In this document: positions 1-9,926 of the stretch, piece after piece
How the letters are laid out: each line of letters begins with the position of its first letter
Numbering within the stretch: the stretch's first letter is position 1
DNA from: Clonostachys chloroleuca
Lineage: Eukaryota > Ascomycota > Sordariomycetes > Hypocreales > Bionectriaceae
Reading direction: 5' to 3'
Assembly (NCBI GenBank): GCA_037952775.1
Contig: JBANAY010000003.1
Location: forward strand, 33,604,001 to 33,668,000
DNA length: 64,000 bases
Made by a program: the position numbers and the translations under genes
Notes under the pieces: model-generated
The model's input: the letters and a program-made list of their open reading frames with translations, nothing else
What the model was told of the DNA's origin: nothing
Database searches by the model: none

Positions 1-2683
1 TCGCCAATGGCTTATGTAAGCCTTCCTTATCTACGAGTACCTAGGTACCTACCTTAGATTATCTCACAAGTCCGCGTATTCCGTATTTCGTCTTCGCCCA
101 CAGTTGGAATTAGAAGGAGGGATGACACAGGACGGAGAAAAACAGAGCAATTGAAGAGGGCGGAGGCTGAGCGGGATTCCATGCATGCACCAACAGCTGA
201 ATTGAAAACAAAGACCTCGGAATACGGTGTTGCCATGGCGCTCTCACTATTCTTGTGGCTGGCCATTACCAAACAATACCAGCAACGCCGTAAGCTCATG
301 CATGTGATGCTCAGCTCTCACCCCATCCATGCTTTGTTGTTGGTAATAGATTGGGCCCTAAGATGAATATTTCCCCCGCCCCATTACGATCCTACATGGC
401 AATATATCCGTGCTACCAACAAACAAGCGAATGCGGAGAGGTCGGAGAAGGCCGAGAGTCCCCTGTCTGTTGGTCGAACGCAAAACTCCAGTTCCTCATA
501 CAACCGGTGTACATGAATTGAACCGGACGACGATGACTGGCCAGAACACGCAACACACTAGGTAGTATTCTGACAGGGGAAACCACCCGGCAGTTCGCTT
601 CCACGTATGTCCTACCTGGGTAATCAATAGGTCGGTAATTATTATTGTTCTTGAAACGTCCGTATTGAGGAACGTCGCTCTTGTCTGCATAAACCATGTG
701 CCAGCCACGGTCATGCGGAGCCAAGACACGCCGGTCTGGAACTTACGCGAAGACAACTAGGGAGGGAGGTCTGGAGGTGATACCTGTCCTGTCCTAGAGC
801 GGCGCGCTCATGCACGCAAGCAAGGTAATCTGCAGATACTATTGTAATACTGCCCTGGCCTGCCTTGCCCAATGCTAAATGTCGGGCGGGCGGCGAAGAC
901 GAGAAGCGATGACCAAGAGGGGTGAGCAGGCTGCAGCCACAGTACAAAGGACATCCTCTCCCACGTCATTCGGGACATATCTGTGCACGGCTGTATTACG
1001 TCGGCCGCGAACTAAGGCAGTCAGATGGAACAATTGCAGAAGCTATGCAGGGAGAAGGAAGACGCCACAGAACGGACGTAGAACGAATTTAGCATCATCT
1101 ATCCGTAACGGGCTCCTGGCAATGCTTGCGATAACAGTAAGCTAACGGGTACTGGCGCAGTCTGTGCAATGGGGCCCGCCTGGCCGATCAGGGTCGAAGG
1201 AAAGGGGACGGGCAAGACTACCAAATCTTGTGGTTCTGCTTCAGGAGACATGCCTACATGCACAGCAAAGGCGTAATCTGCTGGGGTCTACGGACAACCT
1301 TGAAGCCTCGGGCTCGACAGACTCGTGCTCGCTTAGCGCAGCAGGGAACAAACCCCAGGTGCAGACCCAATCTCAATAGCCCAGATGGCAGGCCCCTGGC
1401 GGTCTACAGGGAGAGAGGCCGTAGTCGGGTGCGCTGAAGAGCATGTCTGAGGCACCTGCAGCCCCCATAAGCGACAGCCAATCGCATCGGGGGCCCCTCT
1501 TCCCCAAAAAAGTCCCCCTCAATGATCCCCGTCACAAGGCCACTCCCCCGGCTGCGAATCTCGTCGGGGTCCATTCCGTCCACTTGCACGCGGGCACACA
1601 CACTCCGGACCAGAGCCTGAGACTCTCACGCCAACAACGGACATCATCAACGGCCACACACACTCGCTCTCCTAATCTCACTGGATTTGCCTCCCTCCCC
1701 CACAATGCCCAGCTCGCCAAGTCAGACGAATAGGGAATTGGGCCATGTGGCCAACAATTTGGGTCGACCAGCGGGACCGACTCCTATTCAGCTGCTCCTC
1801 CCGGCTCGCGTTGATCCCCCAGCGGTTCGTGAATCGCTTCGGCCATGTCATTAGCTATTGTTGCTCTTCAACTCTATCCATGTTCGCCTCCCCAATAAGA
1901 CCTAGTCCGCTTTGCTGGTCCTTGTCTTGTTCCTTCGAGCCCAAGCCTCTTCTCCACCCGCCCACCCACCATCTCGGTCTAAGCAACAAAGCTGGTATGA
2001 CAAGTTAGCTGGAGGCTCCGACTCGTCGAGGCCTCGGGCATAATAGCAAACCTTTGCTGTCCTTGTTTCATCCAGCTAGTGCTGATATGGCCAAGCCCCT
2101 TGCCCTCCATGGCTTAATCTGCCAACCTAACCTCCCCCGCACCACCCACGGTCTACTGTCGTATTCAATCAGATTCGCCCTGACACATCAGCCAGCCTGG
2201 TCTTGGATTATTCTGGTTCACATTCCACATGGGTCAAAGAAGGTAGGCTAAATGTGGGGGATACTATTGCGGCGACGGGCGCACCCATGCACATGCATAC
2301 ACACACCACATGCCACACCGGCGCATACCTACATATACGTCCACACCACTAAGTCCGCCTCAGCAAGTCCATGATGAGAGGCCCGCCCTCCCAGAGTTCT
2401 CGGGGTCCCAGAAGAACAAAAAAAAAAGAACGGGCCTTCCCTGTCTGGCATGGTATTATCGTACTTGACCCGACCGACCCATACCTGATATAAGCGTTGG
2501 TATTCATTATATTGTACTGTCTTTTCCCTCTGATACCTCTGGCTTCGTGTCCTTGATTATACCCTCGTCCGGCGGACAGATTTCCTGCCTGGATTGATAC
2601 ATCCCCCACCACCTATCTGGTTCATTGGGTAGCTCTCTGGGAACGATAATGGGGAGTCGTCGGTGACGGGGCAACTCCTCATA
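1..2683. other. Gene-poor left edge; promoter side of the receptor gene
   Basis: I see no open frame here with recognisable protein character. All frames are short and of biased composition. Positions 36-57 hold overlapping GTAC-centred palindromes (CCTAGGTACCTACC-like), a motif that recurs in the other non-coding parts of the window. Positions 2281-2345 are CA-rich. The last few hundred bases should contain the promoter and leader of the receptor gene that starts at 2684. Confidence 0.5.
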
Positions 2684-4279
2684 ATGAATTCTTCTTCTAT
2701 GGATTTGCTTGGGACTGAACTGGTATCTCAAACGATCCGTACCACCACACAGCTCACATACCTCGACAATAACACCGACAGCCAGTCCCTCACAAACCTC
2801 AGCAGCAGCGAACATCAGAGCCTTCGCCATGGACTGATAGCCATCTCCGTGTTGAGCGCCATATCGCTTACGCTGTCGTCCAGCCTCTTTACCTATCTGA
2901 CTTACAAGCTGATTTCATGGAAACTCAACAAGCGGGAGCGAGCCAGGATTCTAGTTTCAAATGTTCCTGATGTCCCTCCTGTACCAAATCTAGATTTCCA
3001 AGATGGGCCTTTTGTGGCTGACAGCCAAACGGCCAAGATCGCCCATGAGGCGCACATACGTCAGATCCGAAGCGTCGAAAATGAGGCTCCGAATCAGTTT
3101 CTCATCCTGATTTACAACCTGTTGCTCGCCGACATCCATCAGGCCATCGGCTTCTTCATCAGTGTCGTTTGGCTCAGCAAGGATGGCATCTACATTGACT
3201 CGCCAGCCTGTTTCGTCCAGGCCTTGTTTATCCCCAATGGCGATTTGGCTGCCAGCTGTTTCATTACTCTCATCGCCATCCACACCTACTTGTCCGTTGT
3301 GAGGCAGTACCAGCCTCCACAGCGAGTTCTCAATGGTGCCATTATCTTCATGTGGGTTTTCGTCTGGGGCATGTCAGCCATCCCCATCCTCGCAACCAAC
3401 AACGGAAAGGTGGCGGGTGGCTTCTTCGTTCGGGCTGGTGCTTGGGTAAGTCATTTTTCACGTTTCTATGCCGGAGTTGATGACTACCTCCTCGGTCAAC
3501 AGCGCAATTGCATGCCGCCCCCTTTGTCTAACCCTTCTCCTTTCTTCCAGTGCTGGATCACCAGGTATTATGAGAATCTTCGACTTCTTACACACTATCT
3601 GTTCATATTCATTGCCATCATCGTCACGTCTGGTCTCTACATTGCGACATACATCTCCCTCCGACGCCAAATGCAGCTGAAGGCCGCCATGCCCCATGTT
3701 CAGCTAAATCACAACCCAGTCTTCCTGATCTATCCTCTCATCTACGTCGTCTGTACCTTGCCTCTAGCTGTGGGTCGTGTAGCCACAATGGCATCGGCCA
3801 CTGTCCCAATCGCATACTACTGCTTCGCGGGTGCGGCCATGGTTTCCAACGGTTTGCTCGACTGCATCCTTTTCAGCAGCACTCGTCACTCCATCGTCTT
3901 CGGTGCCGCCGATCAGATCGGAATCAAAGACACGGGCCTGGATACCTTCTCTTTTATGCGCACGCCCGCCAGCAAATTCGGAAATAACGTCTGGATTCAG
4001 GGAGGGCCGAGCGGGAATCGAAGTGAGGGATGGTCGGGTGTCGGGGGCTGGTGGCAGGCTCGGATTGGGAGAGACGGGTCGAGAGGCACGCCTCCACGAA
4101 GCGTCAGCCAGGAGTCGTTGCGGGCCGGCGAACTGAACGACTTGGCTATCCAGATGAACGTAGTGACGACAATGACGGTCGAAGTAGATCCTGAAAGGAG
4201 GATTAATCGCCATCAGAGCGAGAGCCTCTCGGCCGCCAGCGATGACACGACGATCAAAAGAACCGAAAGACAGTTCTAG
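2684..4279 (+). CDS. Seven-transmembrane G-protein-coupled receptor (Git3/cAMP-receptor-like)
   Basis: This is a plasma-membrane receptor of 496 residues after removal of one intron (3446-3550, GTAAGT...TTCCAG, phase 0). I chose the ATG at 2684; the open frame extends seven codons upstream only through a GTG. Seven hydrophobic segments are visible, beginning LIAISVLSAISL, FLILIYNLLLAD, DLAASCFITLIA, IIFMWVFVWGM, LFIFIAIIVTSG, VFLIYPLIYVVC and YYCFAGAAMVSN. A long basic loop lies between segments 1 and 2, and the cytoplasmic tail (about 130 residues) is rich in Ser, Arg and Gly. The pattern suits fungal nutrient or cAMP-receptor-like GPCRs that couple to heterotrimeric G proteins; the ligand cannot be inferred. 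The intron is 105 nt with no in-frame stop, so retention would insert 35 residues in the loop between segments 4 and 5. GPCR assignment is firm, subclass is not. Confidence 0.85.
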   Translation: MNSSSMDLLGTELVSQTIRTTTQLTYLDNNTDSQSLTNLSSSEHQSLRHGLIAISVLSAISLTLSSSLFTYLTYKLISWKLNKRERARILVSNVPDVPPVPNLDFQDGPFVADSQTAKIAHEAHIRQIRSVENEAPNQFLILIYNLLLADIHQAIGFFISVVWLSKDGIYIDSPACFVQALFIPNGDLAASCFITLIAIHTYLSVVRQYQPPQRVLNGAIIFMWVFVWGMSAIPILATNNGKVAGGFFVRAGAWVSHFSRFYAGVDDYLLGQQRNCMPPPLSNPSPFFQCWITRYYENLRLLTHYLFIFIAIIVTSGLYIATYISLRRQMQLKAAMPHVQLNHNPVFLIYPLIYVVCTLPLAVGRVATMASATVPIAYYCFAGAAMVSNGLLDCILFSSTRHSIVFGAADQIGIKDTGLDTFSFMRTPASKFGNNVWIQGGPSGNRSEGWSGVGGWWQARIGRDGSRGTPPRSVSQESLRAGELNDLAIQMNVVTTMTVEVDPERRINRHQSESLSAASDDTTIKRTERQF

Positions 4280-4643
4280 AGAATCTCTTCATTTATATAT
4301 ATTTGGTTATTTAAACGGAGGTGGCGTTCGTCAGGTTGTTTTGGGGTTCAGTCACATACATACTTTGGCCGGATGGTGTCTGGTGCCCTTTACATAGACT
4401 CATAGTGTGTACGATGAATGAGGGGACAGGGGATAATGCATTATAGCGAGTAGATACTACAAGGTTAGCTCTTATCAAGGCAGAGTCACAATCCAGCCCA
4501 ACAAAACATCCTGTTTGTATGCTCTTTCACCACATCTTATCACGCCTATTTACTATGAAGATCAATGAGGATCCTGTAATGCATTGGTCGCTGATATAAA
4601 AACTCATATGTCTAATGCGTAAATTCTACATCTAAGCCGCCTC
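4280..4643. other. Convergent 3' intergenic region
   Basis: This 364-base stretch lies between the receptor stop and the stop of the minus-strand DUF7053-like gene. It should hold both 3' UTRs. It is AT-rich at 4290-4315 and contains no open frame of interest. Confidence 0.6.
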
Positions 4644-5314
4644 CTAGTCCAATGGTTCCTCCTCCAGTTCGGCCACCAGCTGGTCCTCCGGTTTCTCTGC
4701 GGGATATGGGATATCAGGACCGCCGCCAAACCGAGCCAGCATCTTTTCGTGGACGCCAGGGTACCCCTCCTCGCACGAGCTCTGGAGCGCGCCGGCCAGC
4801 AGATACGGGCAGCTGAGGATGACGTCCTCCACCAGCTCGAGCCCGCCCTCCTCGTCCTCCCTCTCGCGGACCTCCCAGGTGGACTCGATGCAGACGGCGA
4901 GGCTGCTGCGGATCCTCACGAACATACCGTTCTCGATGTCGACGAACTCGTACGTGCTGGTCACGTCCGAGTCCCACAGCCCCGCGGGCAGCGTGTGCAC
5001 GCGGTCGACGACCTCGAAGCACGCCGGCTCCGCCTCCTCGAGCACCGTGACCTCGCGCTCGGCGGGCACCTCGGGCGGCGGGTCTGGGAGCGCAGTTGAC
5101 GAGTACGAGATCATGTGGGGGTCACATTTGATGAAGAACTCGTGCTCCCGGAGGACGGAGATGGCCTTTTCGGCCGGGATGCCCTCGGGGATGGGCGTGG
5201 CGTGCGTCAGCCTGACGGTCGAGTTGAACCATGCTGGCGAGAGAGAGAGTCCCGAGTTTAGCATACGGCGAGGGACAGTAGAGGTTAGTTGCTGCTTGAG
5301 GACTTACAGGCCAT
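4644..5314 (-). CDS. DUF7053-like fungal protein, 198 aa
   Basis: The gene has two exons, 5314-5308 and 5233-4644. The first exon is only 7 nt (ATGGCCT). It is followed by a GTAAG donor at 5307 and an acceptor ending ...CGCCAG at 5234. The spliced start reads MASWFNSTVRLTHATPIP, and exon lengths sum to 597 nt in frame. An unspliced reading would start at 5264 with an unrelated leader. The body has the feel of the fungal DUF7053 family: an N-terminal thr/his-threonine-proline start (THATPIP), a helix with VLREHEFFIKCDP, then a mixed beta region with WEVRE. The C-terminus is acidic (ELEEEPLD). No catalytic motif or membrane segment is seen. Function is unknown; I recall the family only as a lipocalin- or START-like fungal domain of undefined role. 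Exon structure is well supported, family call moderately. Confidence 0.65.
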
Positions 5315-6144
5315 AATGCGGCGGAAATTATTAGTGGGTTAGGTGAGAATGTATTGATGCTGGCCGCGGGGGAAGGCTGTTGGTTTGGAGATACGCACTC
5401 TCGAGACCTGAGTAGACACCAAAACTCCGGCGCCGAAGAGATAAGGAAATGAGAAGCAAAAAAGGGTGAGAAGCAGACGGTAAATAAATGGTTTCTCTGG
5501 TGTTCAATTGACTGGTGGTGAGGAAAATTGTACTACGCAAAAGTGTATACTACGTGCTGTGAACCACATGGCCGATAGCGCTTGCGCCCCTAGGCATCAG
5601 GGGGGCAAATGTGAACCTAAAGAGAGAAGAAGAGTCTCATTGTCCGTTAAGACACTCGCATCATCGCCCGGCTGGTTACATAATTCACGAGGTATAAGCC
5701 ACTATTTAGCTTAACGGCAGTCATGAGCAGACATCACGAGTCGGAAATGGGCCAAGGGGTCAAACCTTATTAGTGACTTTGCGGTGCAATCCGTCCAGAT
5801 GAAGCCACTACAGGGTAGCCGGGAATCAACAGGTAAAGTGGATGGAGCACGCATCAGGTGACTTCGTGACTAGCTGGTGCTTAACGGGCTCACGACGCGG
5901 TCTGGGGCAGACGACCCTGACCCGCCTGACATGATCGGAGACATGACCCAGTAAAGATAGTGGGAGTCTCGATAGGGTTCGTTTTCGTTCTTGGAAGCCA
6001 TCTGTCTTTCCTTCAGAGCTCGTTCTCTCTTGGGATCTCTTGGGTTGCAGTTTGTGCCCCTTCCCATGGAATTTATATATCCATGGTAGCTTCCCCCCCC
6101 CCCCCCCCCCGAAGTCCAGTCTCACGCTGTGCTAGCCCACCACG
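5315..6144. other. Divergent intergenic region between the DUF7053-like gene and SNM1
   Basis: This 830-base stretch must contain two divergent promoters and leaders. A pyrimidine-rich part at 5980-6065 and an uninterrupted C18 run lie just before the SNM1 start. Short open frames on either strand show no protein character. Confidence 0.6.
6093..6110 (+). repeat. C18 homopolymer in the SNM1 5' leader
   Basis: Eighteen consecutive C residues end 34 bases before the SNM1 start codon. This is the longest mononucleotide run I see in the window. Runs of this kind are prone to length variation and to sequencing error. Confidence 0.95.
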
Positions 6145-8684
6145 ATGGTTGCGTCAACGAAATCCCGGTCTTCGAATACCCCGAGAAAACCGACGAATGG
6201 TGCATCTAATTTCTTCGCCAAGAAGCAAGCGAAGCCCAATGCGAGTATTCTGAGCTTTTTCAAGAAGACAGACAAACCCGAAGACTCCCTCTTCGTTGGT
6301 GGGAATCTCGGTCTCGCCGCCACCGAAAACCAGCCCCAGGACGAGGACGAGGACTTATACAGCGCCGACCCAAAGGACCGCTTCAACGAGAACCAATCCC
6401 CGGTGAAGAAACGCAAGGTTAGCTCCAACAGTACGAGTGATGCTCCCAGCGACACAAAACCTCCTTCCAAGAATGGCAAGCCTCGGGTGCGAGGCCCCTT
6501 TGTCATGGACTCGGATAGCGAGGACGAAGTGGACGACGCACCGCCCGCCTCGCCTATCCACGCACCGGAAAAGACCCTGATCGAGCATCTACAAGACCTG
6601 GATAAGGCTCCGAAGACGGAGGTTTCAGTTCTCCATGATCATCACAAAACACAACCTATCAAGCCCGTCGAAACGAATACCCCGCCACGCTTGAAACATG
6701 AGGAGACTTCTGTTATGCCACCCGACGACTTCGGGGATATTGAACATGAGGATTATGGGGATTTAGATATGCTTGACGGATTTGAAGGGGAAGAACTACG
6801 TGAAATGCGGTTCATGCGAGAGCAGGCCCGCTTGGAAGCCGAGGAAGGTGATGGAGGCTTCTCCGCAGCAGACTTCCACGATGATGCCACAGAAGATGGC
6901 TCAATCATCATGAATTGCCCTAGTTGCGGTGGAAACATGGCCGGCTTGTCCACAGATCTTGCCACACGGCATGTCAACTCATGCTTAGACGGGAACCCGA
7001 CACCTTTACCCAAGCACGAAGAAGCTAAACCTGTGCTGCCACAGGAGCCCTCACCAACCCGGGATGTTGGAGTGACCGACTACAGCAAACGCTTTAAAAT
7101 AAACCGTGGCCCGAAACCGCCGCAAGAAAATCCCCTGGAGGAGAGCCATCTACTAAAGGCCCCAAGTCGGCCTTTTCTAAACTCATGTCAAATAACGCCG
7201 AGGATTCAGCATGGGCGACTGCGGCGGCGGCCGAGAAATCCTCTCGTGGGCGACCAGCCTATGAAAGAACTTGCCCTTTCTACAAGATCATGCCTGGCTT
7301 TTCAATCTGTGTTGATGCTTTTAGATACAACGCAATCGAAGGATGTAAGGCTTACTTTTTAAGTCATTTTCACAGCGACCACTATATCGGACTGACGGCG
7401 AGGTGGACTCATGGCCCCATTTACTGCAGCAAAGTTACTGGAAGTTTGGTTAGGAAACAGCTTGGAACAGCCGATAAATGGGTCGTCGAGCTTGAATTCG
7501 AAAGGAAGTATGATATTCCTGGGACGGATGGTGCCACGGTGACGATGATCCCGGCGAACCACTGCCCAGGAAGTTCACTCTTCCTTTTTGAGAAGAAGAT
7601 GGGCAACGGTTCTGCCGGCCATGTAAAGCGGATATTGCACTGCGGAGACTTTCGGGCCTGTCCAGATCATGTTGGGCACCCCTTGCTGAAGCCAGAGGTC
7701 AAGGACATGGTCTCGGGCAAAGTGAGACAGCAGAAGATTGACATCTGCTATCTTGACACGACGTACCTTAACCCTAGGTATTCATTTCCTCCCCAGGAGG
7801 ATGTCATCAAAGCTTGCGCAGACTTGTGCGCATCCATGTCTGCTGACCCAAACTCGCGGGACGACATTTGGGATAGGGCAAGCAAAGAGGATGGAGCGCA
7901 GGCTGTCAGCAAGTATTTCCAAAAGTCACCAGCGGGTAATGATGGTGCAAAGTCAAAGCCAGCTGAGGCTCCCCGTCACCGCCTCTTGGTTATCTGCGGC
8001 ACATATTCGATAGGAAAGGAACGGATATGTGTCGCCATCGCAAAGGCACTAAACTCCAAGATCTTCGCCTCACCAGGAAAGATCAAGATCTGCAAACAGC
8101 TAGGGATGCCTGAGCTCACGGAGCGTCTCACTTCCAACCCGCTCGATGCACAGGTGCATATGCAGATGCTGATGGAGATCCGTGCCGAGACTCTACAGGA
8201 GTACCTGAATAGCTACAAACCTCACTTCAGCCGCATTGTGGGTTTCAGGCCAAGCGGCTGGAACTTCCGTCCCGGGAATGGTAATGGGAAAGCCATCGGG
8301 GCGAACACCCCTCCTAGCACTATTCCCACAGAGCAGGTCCTCCATAGCAAGGGGTGGCGGACTAGATTCAACGCCAAGGACTTTACTGCCCAGAGAGGGA
8401 GTACAAAAGAGGCCTTGTGCTTTGGTGTGCCGTACTCTGAGCACAGTAGCTTCCGTGAGCTGGCCATGTTTGTCATGTCCCTGAGGATCGAAAAGATCGT
8501 GCCAACAGTCAACGTTGGGAGCGAGGGTTCAAGAGCCAGGATGAAGGCCTGGAACGATAGATGGATGGCGGAGAGGAGACGGTGTGGCCTTGTCAGACCT
8601 TTAATAGAAGGGCAGGACGATGACAAGAAAGCTGTTGAGCTCTGGGATGGGAAACCTGGGAAGGGAGGGGCCGCTTGGTGGTGA
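6145..8684 (+). CDS. pso2: DNA interstrand crosslink repair nuclease SNM1/PSO2
   Basis: This is a nuclear 5'-exonuclease of the metallo-beta-lactamase/beta-CASP family that processes interstrand crosslinks. The N-terminal part (frame of 6145) has a PIP-box-like ASILSFFKK near residue 35 and a UBZ-type zinc finger, CPSCGG...H..SC, near residues 255-278. The catalytic part (frame of 7185) has the HFHSDH metal site, NHCPGS, LHCGDFR and the DRMBL-region VPYSEHSS. It ends in KPGKGGAAWW. The two halves are in different frames. The downstream frame is open from 7098, and the change must fall between 7098 and about 7180. Reading on after a one-base slip near the A-run at 7127-7130 gives about 846 residues, a normal length. 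I find no convincing intron there: a GTGACC...GAG span at 7072-7145 would restore frame but has no branch site. A sequencing deletion is the simplest cause. Confidence 0.9.
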
Positions 8685-9023
8685 TCAAGCATATTGCAGT
8701 CATAAAGAATAAAACTGGATACAAGGACACTGGCACTACTGTATGTGATGTATTGCATGCTTTCTTTCTTTGCTTCGTCGCTTCGTATTGAGGCATTGTA
8801 GAATATAGGGGTAAGTCAAATGTGAGCCTTAGTACCGTAATTATCACCCACAAAGTCAGTTCCCTGCCTTGCTTCCATTTCCCATTTCTGGTCCCAGTTC
8901 CTGCAGGCGGCTCCTAGACAGACTAGTAAATCCCCATGCCCAAACCAATAGCGCCGTGGACATATGCGAATATCATGTTTTTTTTTATAATATTAATATT
9001 GAGCTATCTCACTCCGAAGCCAC
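8685..9023. other. Convergent 3' region between SNM1 and LSM2
   Basis: This 339-base stretch receives the 3' ends of SNM1 (plus) and LSM2 (minus). An AATAAA-like signal is at 8707-8712 (agAATAAAac), a plausible SNM1 polyadenylation element. No gene is seen. Confidence 0.55.
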
Positions 9024-9553
9024 TCATTTCGCCTTGGCTGACTGAGAAGCTGCCTCTGTTGGTGAAAGAGAAAAGTCAGCACTGGCCATGGGGGTTTGTG
9101 GCTGAACAAAGTGTCCAATATCACGAATGGACAGAAAGAAATACGTACCTCTCCTCGTAGCATCCTCGAGCAGCTGGGTGTCTACCGAACCCGCAGGCAG
9201 GTGCACGTATCGTACGACCGAGCCTCGAATGAAGACATTCTTGACAGAGCTCTGGGAAAATAGAACAAATCAGTCTCTCGGGGCGGATTTGCCAGGGGGT
9301 TTGGGGGATTTGATTTACCATGTGGGGGTACTTGAGCTCCTCGACTACAGAGATATCATCAAGCTTGATGTTGAGATACTGGTCGACGCTCTTGAGGGTG
9401 CCCCGCAGCTGGATGTCGTTCTTGAGCTCGACGGTGACCTCGTGGTCGATGAGGGTCTTGAAGAAGCTGGAACAGGGTCAGCAAAGAGAGAACATGCAAA
9501 AAATTTAACTTACTTCTAGTGTGGCGAGGGGTTAGGTACCTGAAAAAGAGCAT
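9024..9553 (-). CDS. lsm2: U6 snRNA-associated Sm-like protein LSm2
   Basis: LSm2 is a ring subunit of both the nuclear LSm2-8 complex, which binds the U6 snRNA 3' end, and the cytoplasmic LSm1-7 complex, which promotes mRNA decapping. Four exons join perfectly: 9553-9540, 9466-9319, 9251-9149 and 9055-9024, giving 98 residues. The product opens MLFFSFFKTLIDHEV, has the Sm1 motif through LRGTLKSVDQYLNI and the Sm2 motif FIRGSVVRYV, and ends in a short Ala/Lys-rich tail. Length and sequence match the family closely. All donors and acceptors are GT-AG, with donors GTACCT, GTAAAT and GTACGT. The first coding exon is only 14 nt. LSM2 and UTP12 lie in the same orientation, with the LSM2 start 373 bases beyond the UTP12 stop. 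Confidence 0.96.
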
Positions 9554-9926
9554 CTTTATCTGTGTTCGTGATGGATGGAATGAGGTTCCACCGGGATCAA
9601 AATAAGACAACTGATGCTACAACTGAGGCGATTCGTGCAAATGAGAGAGTACGGTATTTTCAGTACAATGAAACAAGATCGGAATACCGGGTGAGTCTTA
9701 TTCCAACGAGTAGCCCGTGCGTCGTTTTTGATGAGGTAGATTCTCTGTGATGGTGAACATGATGTTTCCAGAGCGTGAGTTAAGTGGTTGTAGGTCACGT
9801 GACTGGTCTTGATGTCCACCATGAGCACCTCGATGGTATCAAATCGCGGCGAGAATATCTCGGAATTATTCAACTTTGAGTGTAAATTTCGATTCTAAAT
9901 ATTGACCTCTATATAGATTAATTGAC
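9554..9926. other. LSM2 promoter and UTP12 3' region
   Basis: These 373 bases separate two minus-strand genes. They should hold the UTP12 terminator and the LSM2 promoter. The part next to UTP12 (9860-9926) is AT-rich. I see no further gene. Confidence 0.55.

Noticed and set aside
7072..7145. A GTGACC...GAG intron in SNM1 that would restore the frame
   Set aside because: Donor and acceptor are poor, there is no branch site, and it would remove sequence that looks coding.
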